A stretch of DNA of 46,897 bases from NCBI GenBank assembly GCA_900315285.1, contig OMYO01000013.1, positions 1-46,897 of the forward strand. The letters are read 5' to 3'. Made by a program: the position numbers and the translations under genes. The stretch comes from an uncultured Eubacteriales bacterium. GTDB lineage: Bacteria > Bacillota > Clostridia > Oscillospirales > Acutalibacteraceae. This document shows positions 23,976 to 33,424 of this stretch, piece by piece; the first letter of the stretch is position 1, and each line of letters starts with the position of its first letter. The notes under the pieces are model-generated. The model saw only the letters and a list, made by a program, of their open reading frames with translations. It was not told where the DNA came from and made no database searches.

Positions 23976-24010
23976 GAAAATATGCAGAAATATCTGAATA
24001 TTTATAAAAT
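23965..24010. promoter_or_regulatory. Candidate ArgR operators
   Basis: TGCATATT(6 bases)AATATGCA at 23965-23986 is a perfect 8-bp inverted repeat, with CATATTCAAG resembling an ARG half-site. About ten bases further, CTGAATATTTATAA resembles a second ARG box. The pair overlaps and flanks the promoter -35, as expected for ArgR repression, and an argR gene is encoded at 27112-27567. Confidence 0.55.
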
Positions 24011-24075
24011 TATTTCTTGCAAACTGGTATAGCCCAGTAAACCAAAATATTATACAACAGTTTGCATCATATAGC

Positions 24076-24107
24076 AAAGGCTCTGACAGCACTGTCAGAG
24101 CCCTTTT
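24076..24107. terminator. Terminator after tyrS
   Basis: A perfect 11-bp inverted repeat, GGCTCTGACAG with its complement, has a two-base centre (24079-24102) and is flanked by AAA and TTTT. On the minus strand it follows the tyrS stop by about 33 bases. Confidence 0.85.
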
Positions 24108-24134
24108 CTATCCTATTTGCGATGTACTTTTTCT

Positions 24135-25358
24135 TTACTTGAGAAGGATCTTATGGAAGACTTTCTTGCCTTTCTTAATAACGATACCATTCTTCAGTGC
24201 CTCAGCGGCAAATGTCTGATTGGCATCTGTTACCTTGTCGCCATCCACAGAGACGCCGCCCTGCTTGATGAGCCGTCTTCCCTCTCCCTTGGATTTGGCA
24301 AGTCCGGCTTTCACAAGAAGAGTCAGAACATCAGCGGAACCATCAGTCAGATCCCCTTCGGTGATTTCTGTCTGCGGCATGTTCTCGCTGTCACCTGCAC
24401 CAGAGAAGATGGCATGTGCCGTATTCTGGGCCTTTTTGGCCTCTTCCTCACCGTGGACCATCTTGGTGAGCTCGAAGGCAAGAATTTCCTTGGCCTCATT
24501 GAGCTGGCTGCCCTCCCAGTTGTCCATTTCGTCGATCTGCTCCAGAGGAAGGAACGTGAGCATACGAATGCATTTGAGTACGTCTGCGTCGTCGACATTT
24601 CTCCAATACTGATAGAACTCATACGGAGAGGTCTTGTTCGGGTCAAGCCAAACTGCACCAGATGCGGTCTTACCCATTTTTTTGCCCTCTGAGTTGAGAA
24701 GCAGTGTAATGGTCATAGCATAAGCATCTTTACCAAGTTTCTTACGGATTAGCTCGGTACCGGCCAGCATGTTAGACCACTGGTCGTCTCCGCCAAACTC
24801 CATGTTGCAGCCGTAGTGCTGGAAGAGATAGTAGAAGTCATAGGCCTGCATGGTCATGTAGTTGAACTCCAGGAAGCTGAGTCCTTTCTCCATGCGCTGT
24901 TTATAACATTCGGCGCGGAGCATATTGTTTACCGAGAAATGCGGGCCGATTTCGCGGAGGAAGTCAATGTAGTTGAGCTTGAGGAGCCAGTCGGCGTTGT
25001 TGACCATGATGGCCTTGTCGTCACCAAATTCAATAAAGCGCTCCATCTGTTTCTTGAAGCAGGCACAGTTGTGCTCAATTTGCTCTGGGGTCATCATTGT
25101 GCGCATATCGGAACGTCCGGAAGGGTCGCCGATATAGCCTGTGCCGCCTCCGATGAGAACGACCGGGCGGTTGCCGGCCATCTGAAGTCTCTTCATGAGG
25201 CACAGGGCCATGAAATGGCCGACGTGGAGGCTGTCTGCCGTGGGGTCAAAGCCAATATAGAAGGTGGCCTTACCGTTGTTGATAAGCTCCTTGATCTCCT
25301 CTTCGTCTGTGACCTGGGCAATGAGTCCACGTGCTACAAGTTCGTCGTAAACTGTCAT
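24135..25358 (-). CDS. tyrS: Tyrosyl-tRNA synthetase
   Basis: Charges tRNA-Tyr. 407 residues, bacterial TyrRS length. The class I signatures are HVGH (45-48, after [11 protein letters not shown]) and KKMGKT (the KMSKS equivalent, about 231-236). A C-terminal S4-type RNA-binding part with [15 protein letters not shown] is present. It has its own promoter in the 67-base gap after recN. I see no T-box leader, for which there is no room. Confidence 0.96.
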   Translation of the reverse strand: MTVYDELVARGLIAQVTDEEEIKELINNGKATFYIGFDPTADSLHVGHFMALCLMKRLQMAGNRPVVLIGGGTGYIGDPSGRSDMRTMMTPEQIEHNCACFKKQMERFIEFGDDKAIMVNNADWLLKLNYIDFLREIGPHFSVNNMLRAECYKQRMEKGLSFLEFNYMTMQAYDFYYLFQHYGCNMEFGGDDQWSNMLAGTELIRKKLGKDAYAMTITLLLNSEGKKMGKTASGAVWLDPNKTSPYEFYQYWRNVDDADVLKCIRMLTFLPLEQIDEMDNWEGSQLNEAKEILAFELTKMVHGEEEAKKAQNTAHAIFSGAGDSENMPQTEITEGDLTDGSADVLTLLVKAGLAKSKGEGRRLIKQGGVSVDGDKVTDANQTFAAEALKNGIVIKKGKKVFHKILLK

Positions 25359-25400
25359 CGATCTGATCCTTTCGTCCTAATTTTCAATAAAGTAAATAAT

Positions 25401-25429
25401 AAGATAACTTTTTGTCTTTGATAAGTCAA
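25401..25429 (-). promoter_or_regulatory. tyrS promoter
   Basis: On the minus strand TTGACT (plus 25424-25429) and TATCTT (plus 25401-25406) stand 17 bases apart. The -35 overlaps the stop codon of recN. Confidence 0.6.
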
Positions 25430-27096
25430 GACCCCGCATGGGTGAGCATTTCCTCGGCACTCTGCCGCTGCAGATCCGTGATATTCTCCCCTCCGATGAT
25501 GCGGGCAAGTTCCTCCACTCTCCCCTTGTGGTCCAGCTTTTTCACACGGGTATAGGTCTTCCCGTTTTGAACCTCTTTGGAAATTTTCATGTGGGCATCT
25601 GCATATGAGGCGACCTGTGCACTGTGTGTAATGCAGAGAACCTGGTTCTTTTCTGCCACGCTATGCAGTTTTTTGGCGATTCGCTCTGCCTCACTTCCGG
25701 AGACCCCTGTATCAATCTCATCAAAGATCATCGTCTGGACATTTCCTTTGCTGGAGAGCACATTTTGAATGGCCAGCATAATGCGGGAGAGTTCACCACC
25801 GGATGCAATCTTGGCTAGTGGCTTCAGGGCCTCGCCCGGGTTTGTAGAGATCAAAAATTCAATGATGTCTGAACCGGTGGCATTCAGTTTACAGTGGGTA
25901 AATGAGGTTTTGATAACCACGTTCGGCATATTCAGGAACCGCAGTTCCTCCCCCACCTGGTTTTCAAACTCCTCTGCCGTTTTGACTCTGGCGTCATGAA
26001 GTGCCTTTGCAGAGTCGAGCAGAGCACCTTTTTTCTCCTCCAGTTGCTTTTCCAGCTCGGCGCCAGTTTCCTGGCGATGTTCCAGTTGATAGAGTTCTTT
26101 TTTCTCCTTCTTCAGATATTCCAGGATATCCTCTTCTGTGGGGCCATATTTGGAACGGAGTTTCTGGAGAAGTGCCAGCCGATCTTCGACTTCAGCCTGT
26201 TCCTTCGGGTCATAATTGCTGTTGTAGAGCGCATCCTTCAAGACTTCTACAGACTCCTGCACGGTATAGGCAGCCTCCGTAATCTGACCTAAAGTCTTGT
26301 CCATATCCGGAAGATATTTGGCAGAGGGCTCCATGGCACCGGTGGCATCAAACAGAAGCGAGACCGCGCCACGGCTCTCTTCTGAGTCACTCAGGTCGGA
26401 AAGGGCTTTCCGCAGCCCATTCATGACTTTTTCCGAGTTGCGGTAGAGATCTCGTTTTCTCTGCAGCTCCTCAAATTCACCGACCTGGATGCCGGCATCC
26501 TCAATCTCTTTGATCTCAAACTGAAGAAAATCAATGCGAGAGGCAGCCTCCTCCGCGTTTTTCTGGATGTTTCGAAATTCGCGATACAGTGCCAGATACT
26601 CCGTATACTTTTTGTTGTAGGTATTAAAAACAGAATCTAAATCGCCCAAAATATCGAGATACCGGTAATGGTACTCGCTGTTCAGCAGATTCTGACTGTC
26701 ATGCTGTCCGTGGATACTGATGAGCTGCTTTCCAAGCTGCCGTAACATTGTGGCTGTGACAGGTGAGCCATTGACTTTACAGGCATTTCTTCCGTCCGCT
26801 TGCAGGGTTCTCGTAATAAGCAGACTTCCGTCTTCCGACGGCTCCATATCCAGTTCTTCCATGGTTCCGATGACTTCCTTGGAAATATTGGAGAATAGAG
26901 CGGTCACCTTTGCCTTGCTGGCACCAGTCCGGATCAGATCCCGGGAGGTTCTCTCACCGAGAACGGAACTGATGGAGTCGATGATGATGGATTTTCCGGC
27001 GCCGGTTTCACCGCTCAAAACATTGAGTCCGTCGGAAAATTCCATTTCCGCAGACTCAATGATGGCAATATTCTCAATTTTCAGAAAGCTCAGCAT
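25426..27096 (-). CDS. recN: DNA repair protein RecN
   Basis: An SMC-like ATPase that acts early at double-strand breaks. The 556 residues have a Walker A GETGAGKS (29-36), a long charged coiled-coil middle (about 150-370) containing the EIKEIEDAGIQVGEFEEL stretch, an ABC signature (ASGGELSRIMLAIQ, about 432-445) and a Walker B MIFDEIDTGVSG (about 457-468). It follows argR by 15 bases, the order seen in many Clostridia and Bacilli. Confidence 0.96.
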   Translation of the reverse strand: MLSFLKIENIAIIESAEMEFSDGLNVLSGETGAGKSIIIDSISSVLGERTSRDLIRTGASKAKVTALFSNISKEVIGTMEELDMEPSEDGSLLITRTLQADGRNACKVNGSPVTATMLRQLGKQLISIHGQHDSQNLLNSEYHYRYLDILGDLDSVFNTYNKKYTEYLALYREFRNIQKNAEEAASRIDFLQFEIKEIEDAGIQVGEFEELQRKRDLYRNSEKVMNGLRKALSDLSDSEESRGAVSLLFDATGAMEPSAKYLPDMDKTLGQITEAAYTVQESVEVLKDALYNSNYDPKEQAEVEDRLALLQKLRSKYGPTEEDILEYLKKEKKELYQLEHRQETGAELEKQLEEKKGALLDSAKALHDARVKTAEEFENQVGEELRFLNMPNVVIKTSFTHCKLNATGSDIIEFLISTNPGEALKPLAKIASGGELSRIMLAIQNVLSSKGNVQTMIFDEIDTGVSGSEAERIAKKLHSVAEKNQVLCITHSAQVASYADAHMKISKEVQNGKTYTRVKKLDHKGRVEELARIIGGENITDLQRQSAEEMLTHAGS

Positions 27097-27111
27097 GAAC
27101 CCTGTCCTCCG

Positions 27112-27567
27112 TTACGAAAGAATTCCGGACATCGTTTCCGCAAACTTGGCCGCACCGGCCTCGTCGCGGCAGAGCACAAACACGGTGTCATCGCCGGCAA
27201 TCGTACCGACGAGACCATCCCATTCCATGGCCTCTATGGCTACAGCAGCAGCATTGGCCATGCCGCTATGGGTCTTGACCGCACAGATATGGCCCGCGGC
27301 TTCTGAACTGACAAGGGCTTCTGCAAGAATGGCGTTATAGCGGGAACTCACCATGTCGCTGTCGTCATTATTAAGACAGTAGACGGATTTTCCACTCTCT
27401 CCGACTTTTTTGATGAGCTTTAAATCTTTAATGTCCCGGGACACGGTGGCCTGTGTGACTTCAAAGCCCTTTTCCCGGAGCTTTTGGATAAGCTCGTCCT
27501 GGGTGGAGATTTGATCATTTCGGATGAGCTCCCGGATCATGCTCTGACGGTCTTTGCGTACACTCAT
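27112..27567 (-). CDS. argR: Arginine repressor ArgR/AhrC
   Basis: 151 residues. The N-terminal winged helix shows ISTQDELIQKLREKGF and TQATVSRDIKDLKLIKK (about 20-54). The C-terminal hexamerisation and arginine-binding domain has the signature GTIAGDDTVFVLC (about 121-133). With arginine bound it would repress biosynthesis, and the ARG-box-like sites before argC are the obvious targets here. The start overlaps the nadK stop by one base (TGATG). The family is secure; which paralogue of several acts on the arg operon cannot be told. Confidence 0.95.
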   Translation of the reverse strand: MSVRKDRQSMIRELIRNDQISTQDELIQKLREKGFEVTQATVSRDIKDLKLIKKVGESGKSVYCLNNDDSDMVSSRYNAILAEALVSSEAAGHICAVKTHSGMANAAAVAIEAMEWDGLVGTIAGDDTVFVLCRDEAGAAKFAETMSGILS

Positions 27568-28436
27568 CAGACTCTCGCCTCCGTTCCGGCCAGCTTCTTA
27601 TTGAGGATCTCAAAGAAATTCTCATTCTTGATGCGGATAAAGCTGGCATATTTCTCCGATTTTGTAATGCGGATGATATCATCCGGCTCATAGTCAATGA
27701 CCGACTCTCCGTCAAAGGAGACTACCAGGTCATGGTTTCTCGCTTTTGGGTCAGCTGAAATCTCCAATTTGTTATCTGGACTGAAAACAATGGAACGGGC
27801 AAAAAGTGACTGGGGACAAATGGGGGTTACCACAATGGCCTCAATGCTTGGGTTAATAACAGGCCCCCCGGCGGAGAGGGAATATCCAGAGGAACCGGTC
27901 GGAGTGGCGACGATAATACCATCCGATCGATAGGTATTGGTAAGTCGGTCGTCACAGTAGATATCAATATCTGAGATCTTTACGGAACGTCCACGGCTTA
28001 GTACAACATCATTGATGCAGTGCCGTTTCGCAATAACCTTTCCCTTGCGGATAAGTCTGGCATCAATAAGCATGCGGTTATCAATTTCATATTCGCCATT
28101 GATCAGATTCTTGAGCAACGGAAGTTCATTGCGCTCCAGGCCTGCCATAAACGCCAAATGACCGGAGTTAATGCAGAGGATGGGCTTATCATAGTCCACG
28201 ACCCGTTTGGCGGCACGCAGCATGGAGCCATCTCCGCCGACGGTGATTACTGTGTCACACCAGGCCATAAGTTCTTCGAAGTCTTTGACCTGCATGCCAA
28301 AAATTTCGCCGATGCGGCCGGAGTCCTCGGGCAGGCAGGCGAACTCCGCGTTAAAGCGTCGCAGCCAGCCGCAGATATTGATGGTGGTCTCTTCGGCCAG
28401 TGTTCTTGTCAAGTTGGGTAACAGTGCAATTTTCAC
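27567..28436 (-). CDS. nadK: NAD kinase
   Basis: Phosphorylates NAD to NADP. 289 residues with the diagnostic GGDGS (about 67-71), LCINSGHLAFM (about 87-97), the NDVV stretch (about 143-146) and ATPTGSSGYSLSAGGP (about 177-192). It overlaps the tlyA stop (ATGA), so it is coupled to its neighbour. Confidence 0.95.
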   Translation of the reverse strand: MKIALLPNLTRTLAEETTINICGWLRRFNAEFACLPEDSGRIGEIFGMQVKDFEELMAWCDTVITVGGDGSMLRAAKRVVDYDKPILCINSGHLAFMAGLERNELPLLKNLINGEYEIDNRMLIDARLIRKGKVIAKRHCINDVVLSRGRSVKISDIDIYCDDRLTNTYRSDGIIVATPTGSSGYSLSAGGPVINPSIEAIVVTPICPQSLFARSIVFSPDNKLEISADPKARNHDLVVSFDGESVIDYEPDDIIRITKSEKYASFIRIKNENFFEILNKKLAGTEARV

Positions 28437-29269
28437 TTTGCTTCTCCCTGTTTGTCCAGATTCTCATGGGAGGCCTCGGTGAGAGCCGAGACCGGGAAGT
28501 CCAGAAAAGACTTCGGTTCCTCCGATTTTTCAATATACATGAGATATTCAATATTTCCCTCCGGCCCTTTTATGGGTGAATAAGTAAGACCGAGGAGGGA
28601 AAAACCATGTTCCACAGCAAACGTTGTTATGTCCTCTACTACTTCGGTGTGGACTTTTACGTCCCGGACAACGCCTTTCTTCCCTACTTTCTCACGGCCG
28701 GCCTCAAACTGGGGCTTAATAAGGCACACGGCCTGGCCGCCCGGTGCAAGGCGTTCCCTGAGAACGGGCAGGATGATCTTCAATGAGATAAAAGAGACAT
28801 CTACAGAGGCAAAATCAATGGGCTCCGGGACCTGTTCCTCTGTCACATACCGAAAATTGGTGCGCTCCATATTGACGACCCGGGGATCCGTGACCAATTT
28901 CCATGCCAGCTGACCATAGCCGACATCAATGGAATAGACCTTCTTCGCACCATTTTGCAGCATACAGTCCGTAAAACCACCGGTGGATGCGCCAATATCC
29001 ATGCAGGTCTTCCCCTCCAAGGTGAGAGGAAATTCCTTCATGGCCTTTTCAAGCTTATACCCGCCTCGGCTGACATAGGGGTTCTTTTTCCCCCGGAGCT
29101 CAATTTTGTCATCATCTTTGACCTGCTCCCCTGCCTTAATGCAGCGCTGGCCATTGACGTAGATGGAGCCCTCCATAATAAGCGCCTTTGCCTTTTCCCG
29201 GCTCTCCGTGAGGCCCATCTCATAGACCGCAAGATCCAGTCTCTTTTTATTCTTCAACGTTCTGTACAC
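28433..29269 (-). CDS. tlyA: TlyA-family rRNA 2'-O-methyltransferase
   Basis: 278 residues. An N-terminal S4 RNA-binding domain (about 8-65, RLDLAVYEMGLTESREKAKA) is followed by an FtsJ-like methyltransferase with the SAM loop DIGASTGGFTDC (about 91-102), DVGYGQLAWKL and VDVSFISLK (about 156-164). Members methylate cytidine 2'-OH of ribosomal RNA; the older name hemolysin A comes from heterologous assays. The gene overlaps the end of dxs by 23 bases and nadK by four. Confidence 0.93.
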   Translation of the reverse strand: MYRTLKNKKRLDLAVYEMGLTESREKAKALIMEGSIYVNGQRCIKAGEQVKDDDKIELRGKKNPYVSRGGYKLEKAMKEFPLTLEGKTCMDIGASTGGFTDCMLQNGAKKVYSIDVGYGQLAWKLVTDPRVVNMERTNFRYVTEEQVPEPIDFASVDVSFISLKIILPVLRERLAPGGQAVCLIKPQFEAGREKVGKKGVVRDVKVHTEVVEDITTFAVEHGFSLLGLTYSPIKGPEGNIEYLMYIEKSEEPKSFLDFPVSALTEASHENLDKQGEAK

Positions 29270-31130
29270 TCCTGAGTACTTCTTCTACCATGCTGCCACA
29301 GTCAAGATGATACCGCTTCCGCAGCACCGGGATGGGAGCGTGGTCAACAAAAGTATTATCCACCGCAATATAGCGGAAACTTCCGGAAAAGTGGTCCTGC
29401 AGGAGCTCATAACCAAAGAGCTCCCCGATTCCGCCGCTCTTGACCCCCTCCTCAAAGAAGAAGATGTGGCTGCTTTTTTCCGCCTCCCGGACGGCATCCG
29501 GATTGATGGGGAAAACCTTATTTAACTTGATGATGCGGACAGAGATACCTTGGTTCTCCAGCTGCTCCATCGCCCGGGCGGCCTCAGAAAACAGTCCGCC
29601 AAAGGTGACAATGGCGACATCGGCGTTATCGTTCCCAACAACTTGATAATCATCGTAGAGTTCCTTAAACCCTTCGGGGACGTAACCTTCCTGTCCTCTC
29701 GGGTAGCGGACAGCAATGACCTTTCCCTCATCGTAGAGGGCGCGGTAAAGATAGAGGGAAAGTCCTTTATAAGTGGATGGAGAGTAGATAACGCTGTTCG
29801 GAATCGTCCGGAGGAACGCCATGTCAAAGATTCCCTGATGGCTTCTGCCGTCGTCGCCGACAAAACCGGCGCGGTCCACGGCGAAAATGACTTTCAGGTC
29901 CTGCATGGAGACATCGTGGACAATCTCATCATAGGAGCGCTGAAGGAAGGTGGAATAGACCGCAAAGACCGGGATCATTCCGCCCTTGGAGAGCCCTCCG
30001 GCAAATGTGGCGCCAAACTCCTCGGCAATTCCCACGTCGAAAAATCGGTTTGGAAAGCGCTTGGCGAACTGGTCTAATCCAGTACCGAGGGCCATGGCGG
30101 CGGTAATGGCGCAGATTCGTTTATCCTGCTCTGCAAATGTACAGAGATATTTTCCGAATTCCTTGGAGAAATTGGTATCCGGCCCCTTGGGCGATTTACC
30201 GGTTGCAGGGTCAAACTTGGAGATTCCATGAAAACGGGATGGATCCATCTCGGCCGGAAGATATCCTTTCCCTTTTGTGGTGTGGATATGGATAAGAACC
30301 GGCTCTTTGATGTCCTCCACGTCTTTAGCACTTTCCAGTGCGTTGCAGAGGGCATCCAGGTCATGTCCGTCAATGGGACCCATATAGGTGAATCCCAGAT
30401 CTTCAAAGAAATTACTCGAATAGAGCGTATTTTTCGCTTTCTTCTTGGCATTGATGATGGCCTTGACCGTGGTATCTCCAATGACTGGCACCTGATGGAG
30501 GACATCCTTGATTTCGCCCTTGAGACGGTAATAGGTCGGATTGGTCCGGAATGCTGTCAGATATCTGGCCACTGCTCCGACATTTTTGGAAATGGACATG
30601 TCATTCTCGTTGAGTATGACAATGAGCCGGGTGTTGGAATGGCCAGCATTGTTCAGCGCCTCATAGACCAGCCCTCCGGTGAAGGAACCGTCCCCAATGA
30701 CAGCAATCGTAAAACTGGGATCCTGTTTTAGCGTCTTGGCAACAGACAACCCATAAGAGGCGGCGATTGACGTTCCGCTATGTCCGGCGGAGAATACGTC
30801 ATGGTCACTCTCTTTCGGGTTCGGAAACCCGGAAAGTCCCCTGTCCTGACGCAGTGTGGAAAACTGGTCATACCGGCCCGTCAACAGTTTATGCGTATAG
30901 CACTGGTGTCCAACGTCCCATACAATGGAATCCTTTGGCGAGTCAAAGACCCGTTCCAGCGCAATAGTGAGCTCTACAACGCCAAGATTGGACGCCAGAT
31001 GACCACCGTTTGTGGCGGTGGTCTCCACCAGCGTGTCGCGGATTTCCGCGGCGAGCTGGTCCAGTTCCGGGCGGGAGAGCTTCTTCACATCGTCCGGGGA
31101 ATGAATTTCATTGAGAAGTTTTTTCTCCAT
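29247..31130 (-). CDS. dxs: 1-deoxy-D-xylulose-5-phosphate synthase
   Basis: The thiamine-diphosphate enzyme that makes DXP from pyruvate and glyceraldehyde 3-phosphate, the entry to the MEP isoprenoid route. 627 residues, full length. Visible are WDVGHQCYTHKLLTGR (about 71-86), the TPP motif GDGSFTGGLVYEALNNAG (about 147-164), the AVDRAGFVGDDGRSHQG block (about 417-433) and the transketolase C-terminal domain. It lies 12 bases after ispA, the next enzyme class in the same pathway. Confidence 0.96.
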   Translation of the reverse strand: MEKKLLNEIHSPDDVKKLSRPELDQLAAEIRDTLVETTATNGGHLASNLGVVELTIALERVFDSPKDSIVWDVGHQCYTHKLLTGRYDQFSTLRQDRGLSGFPNPKESDHDVFSAGHSGTSIAASYGLSVAKTLKQDPSFTIAVIGDGSFTGGLVYEALNNAGHSNTRLIVILNENDMSISKNVGAVARYLTAFRTNPTYYRLKGEIKDVLHQVPVIGDTTVKAIINAKKKAKNTLYSSNFFEDLGFTYMGPIDGHDLDALCNALESAKDVEDIKEPVLIHIHTTKGKGYLPAEMDPSRFHGISKFDPATGKSPKGPDTNFSKEFGKYLCTFAEQDKRICAITAAMALGTGLDQFAKRFPNRFFDVGIAEEFGATFAGGLSKGGMIPVFAVYSTFLQRSYDEIVHDVSMQDLKVIFAVDRAGFVGDDGRSHQGIFDMAFLRTIPNSVIYSPSTYKGLSLYLYRALYDEGKVIAVRYPRGQEGYVPEGFKELYDDYQVVGNDNADVAIVTFGGLFSEAARAMEQLENQGISVRIIKLNKVFPINPDAVREAEKSSHIFFFEEGVKSGGIGELFGYELLQDHFSGSFRYIAVDNTFVDHAPIPVLRKRYHLDCGSMVEEVLRSVQNVEE

Positions 31131-31142
31131 TCGTACTAACCT

Positions 31143-32003
31143 TCAGTGATCTCGATGCAAGAGGGACTCGGTAAGTTCCTTCAGATACTGGTTGTCAGAA
31201 AAGGCATCCAGCGCTTTGAGTGCTTTATCAGTATATGCGGCTGCCTCTTCCTGTGCTTTTTCAAGCCCGAGGAACCCGACATAGGTCGCTTTATTGCTCT
31301 CGGCGTCATGGCCCGTCGCTTTACCAAGCTTTTTCTCGTCACCAATGACGTCGAGGATATCGTCCTGGATTTGGAATGCAACGCCCAGGGCCTCACCATA
31401 TTCCACGGCAGCTTTATATTGCTCTTCCGTGGCACGACCGACAACGCATCCCATTTCACAGGCTACCCGGATGAGAGCTCCTGTTTTTAGTGCGTCGGTG
31501 TCCCGCAACCGTTCCAAAGTCATGCCCTCGAGAGTCTCATTCTCCTCGTCTAATGTCTGTCCGCCCAGCATGCCATTTACGCCAGTGGCATGGGTGAGAA
31601 GCTGAAGACATTTTACAGTAATGGCTGGGTCAGTCTTTGCGGAGGCGGCGGTCTCAAAGGCATAGGCCTCGAGTGCATCGCCCGCAAGGAGGGCATAGTT
31701 GTAGCCGTATTTTTTATGACACGACGGTTTGCCTCGCCGATAGTCGTCGTTATCCATACAGGGAAGGTCGTCATGGATGAGCGAGGAGGTATGGACCATT
31801 TCAAGCGCACAGGCAAAAGGCATGGCCTCCTCTGTGTCTCCCCCGCACATGCGGCAGAACTCCAGAACCAGAATGGGACGGATTCGTTTTCCGCCTATCA
31901 TGGTGCTGTAGCGCATGGCATCCAAGGTCCGTGTGACCTGTGGATTTTCCGGCGCAAAGTATTGTTCCAGCGCCTTATCGACGCGATCCCGGTAAGATTT
32001 CAT
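31143..32003 (-). CDS. ispA: Polyprenyl diphosphate synthase (farnesyl diphosphate synthase type)
   Basis: Condenses C5 units to farnesyl (or geranyl) diphosphate. 286 residues. The first aspartate-rich motif is DDLPCMDNDD (78-87), of the bacterial type with two residues inserted between the Asp pairs. The second is FQIQDDILDVIGD (about 214-226). GGKRIRP (37-43) is the diphosphate-binding segment. It overlaps xseB by four bases and precedes dxs. Confidence 0.94.
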   Translation of the reverse strand: MKSYRDRVDKALEQYFAPENPQVTRTLDAMRYSTMIGGKRIRPILVLEFCRMCGGDTEEAMPFACALEMVHTSSLIHDDLPCMDNDDYRRGKPSCHKKYGYNYALLAGDALEAYAFETAASAKTDPAITVKCLQLLTHATGVNGMLGGQTLDEENETLEGMTLERLRDTDALKTGALIRVACEMGCVVGRATEEQYKAAVEYGEALGVAFQIQDDILDVIGDEKKLGKATGHDAESNKATYVGFLGLEKAQEEAAAYTDKALKALDAFSDNQYLKELTESLLHRDH

Positions 32004-32197
32004 TCCTGTTCTTCTTTCTCCGAACCGATATTGGTGATTTTCTGCTCCGCGTCGTCGAGAATCTTGTTGCAGTATTCCGCGAGTTTTGTCCCCTCCTCAT
32101 AGAGTTTCAGGGACTCTTGAAGATCTAAGGTCTCATTTTCGAGCTTGCCCACAATTTCGGCGAGCCGTTTCATGGCGCTCTCATAGGTCTTTTCCAT
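32000..32197 (-). CDS. xseB: Exodeoxyribonuclease VII small subunit
   Basis: 65 residues, typical size. The MKRLAEIVGKLENETLDLQE start and SLKLYEEGTKLAEYC core are the family pattern, a two-helix hairpin that docks on XseA. GAGGAAGAA precedes the ATG, one base after the xseA stop, and the end overlaps ispA. Confidence 0.95.
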   Translation of the reverse strand: MEKTYESAMKRLAEIVGKLENETLDLQESLKLYEEGTKLAEYCNKILDDAEQKITNIGSEKEEQE

Positions 32198-32198
32198 G

Positions 32199-33416
32199 TT
32201 ATTCTTCCTCTTTTCTCACATCCGCGATTCGGCATCCGATCGTGCCGTCACTGACCTTTACCGTAAGACCATCACCAGTCTTTACATCTTTCACGGACTT
32301 GACAATAGAGCCGCTGTCCAATGTGGCAATACTGTAGCCGCGGGCAAGTACCTTCAGCGGATTGAATGCGACGAGTTTTCCAGCATATACCGAGAGGGAA
32401 TTTCTCCCATCCTCTACTCGGCTGGAGACCGCTTGGTCCATTCCAGCCACCATGGTGTCGAGACGCTGACGGTGATTTGCCAAAAGAGAGGGAAAACTCT
32501 GCAGCACATTGGTGTTCTTAAGATATTCCACCTGTTTGCGCCCCTCGTTGATTCTCATCTGCATGAGAGAACGCATTCGGTTTCTATTATGGAGAATGTG
32601 GTCATATTCGTCATCCATATTAGGTGACACTCTCTCCGCAGCGGCAGAAGGGGTTGGTTCCCGCCTATCGGCAACGAAGTCGACAAGAGTGGTATCCGTT
32701 TCATGTCCTACTCCGGTTACAATAGGAGTCTGGCAAGAATATACCGCGCGGGCGACGCGCTCGTCGTTGAAGCACCAGAGATCCTCCATGGAACCTCCTC
32801 CCCTGGCCAGAATGATGACATCCATTCCAGCGGAGTCGATTTTCTGTAAAGCACTGACGATTTGTAATGGGGCATCTTCCCCTTGAACAAGAGTGGGACT
32901 CAATGTGATTTCCGCAACTGGCCAGCGGCGGCGCAGAACTTTTTTGATATCCTGAAATGCAGCACCAGTCGGAGAGGTCACAACCCCTATTTTCTGGGGA
33001 TATTCCGGTAGTGGTTTCCGGTGGGTCGGGTCAAATAAGCCTTCTTTGTCGAGCCGCTGTTTTAGCTGTTCGAGGGCTATTGCCCGTGCACCCACGCCGT
33101 CCGGCTGCATATCAGTCACAATGATTTGATATTTTCCGGTCTGGGGATAAATAGAGATACTTCCCCGAACAATGACCTTCATTCCCGCCTCAGGCTGGAA
33201 CTTCAGTCTGGAGGCGTAGCTTCGAAACATGGCCGCATTGAGAGTGGCCCCGGAATCTTTCAGGCTGAAATACATATGCCCGGAACGGGCGACAGTTAAA
33301 TTGGATATTTCTCCCGTCACATAGATATTTTGGAGACGCGGGTCGGAATCCATAGTGGATTTCAAATATTGCGTGATGCCTGTAACGGTTAGGATGGGAG
33401 GATTTGCAGATATCAT
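32199..33416 (-). CDS. xseA: Exodeoxyribonuclease VII large subunit
   Basis: Catalytic subunit of the single-strand exonuclease. About 405 residues: an N-terminal OB fold (ILTVTGITQYLKSTMD, NIYVTGEISNL, HMYFSLKDSGA) then the nuclease domain with GVVTSPTGAAFQDI (about 144-157) and LARGGGSMEDLWCFND (about 203-218), then a coiled C-terminus. A GTG at 33428 overlapping the previous stop is possible, but ATG at 33416 with AGGAAG further upstream fits better. The start is uncertain by four codons. Confidence 0.93.
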   Translation of the reverse strand: MISANPPILTVTGITQYLKSTMDSDPRLQNIYVTGEISNLTVARSGHMYFSLKDSGATLNAAMFRSYASRLKFQPEAGMKVIVRGSISIYPQTGKYQIIVTDMQPDGVGARAIALEQLKQRLDKEGLFDPTHRKPLPEYPQKIGVVTSPTGAAFQDIKKVLRRRWPVAEITLSPTLVQGEDAPLQIVSALQKIDSAGMDVIILARGGGSMEDLWCFNDERVARAVYSCQTPIVTGVGHETDTTLVDFVADRREPTPSAAAERVSPNMDDEYDHILHNRNRMRSLMQMRINEGRKQVEYLKNTNVLQSFPSLLANHRQRLDTMVAGMDQAVSSRVEDGRNSLSVYAGKLVAFNPLKVLARGYSIATLDSGSIVKSVKDVKTGDGLTVKVSDGTIGCRIADVRKEEE

Positions 33417-33424
33417 GGTCTTTA

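Noticed and set aside
25359..25425. A T-box leader before tyrS
   Set aside because: Only 67 bases separate recN and tyrS and no T-box core is visible, while a plain promoter fits.
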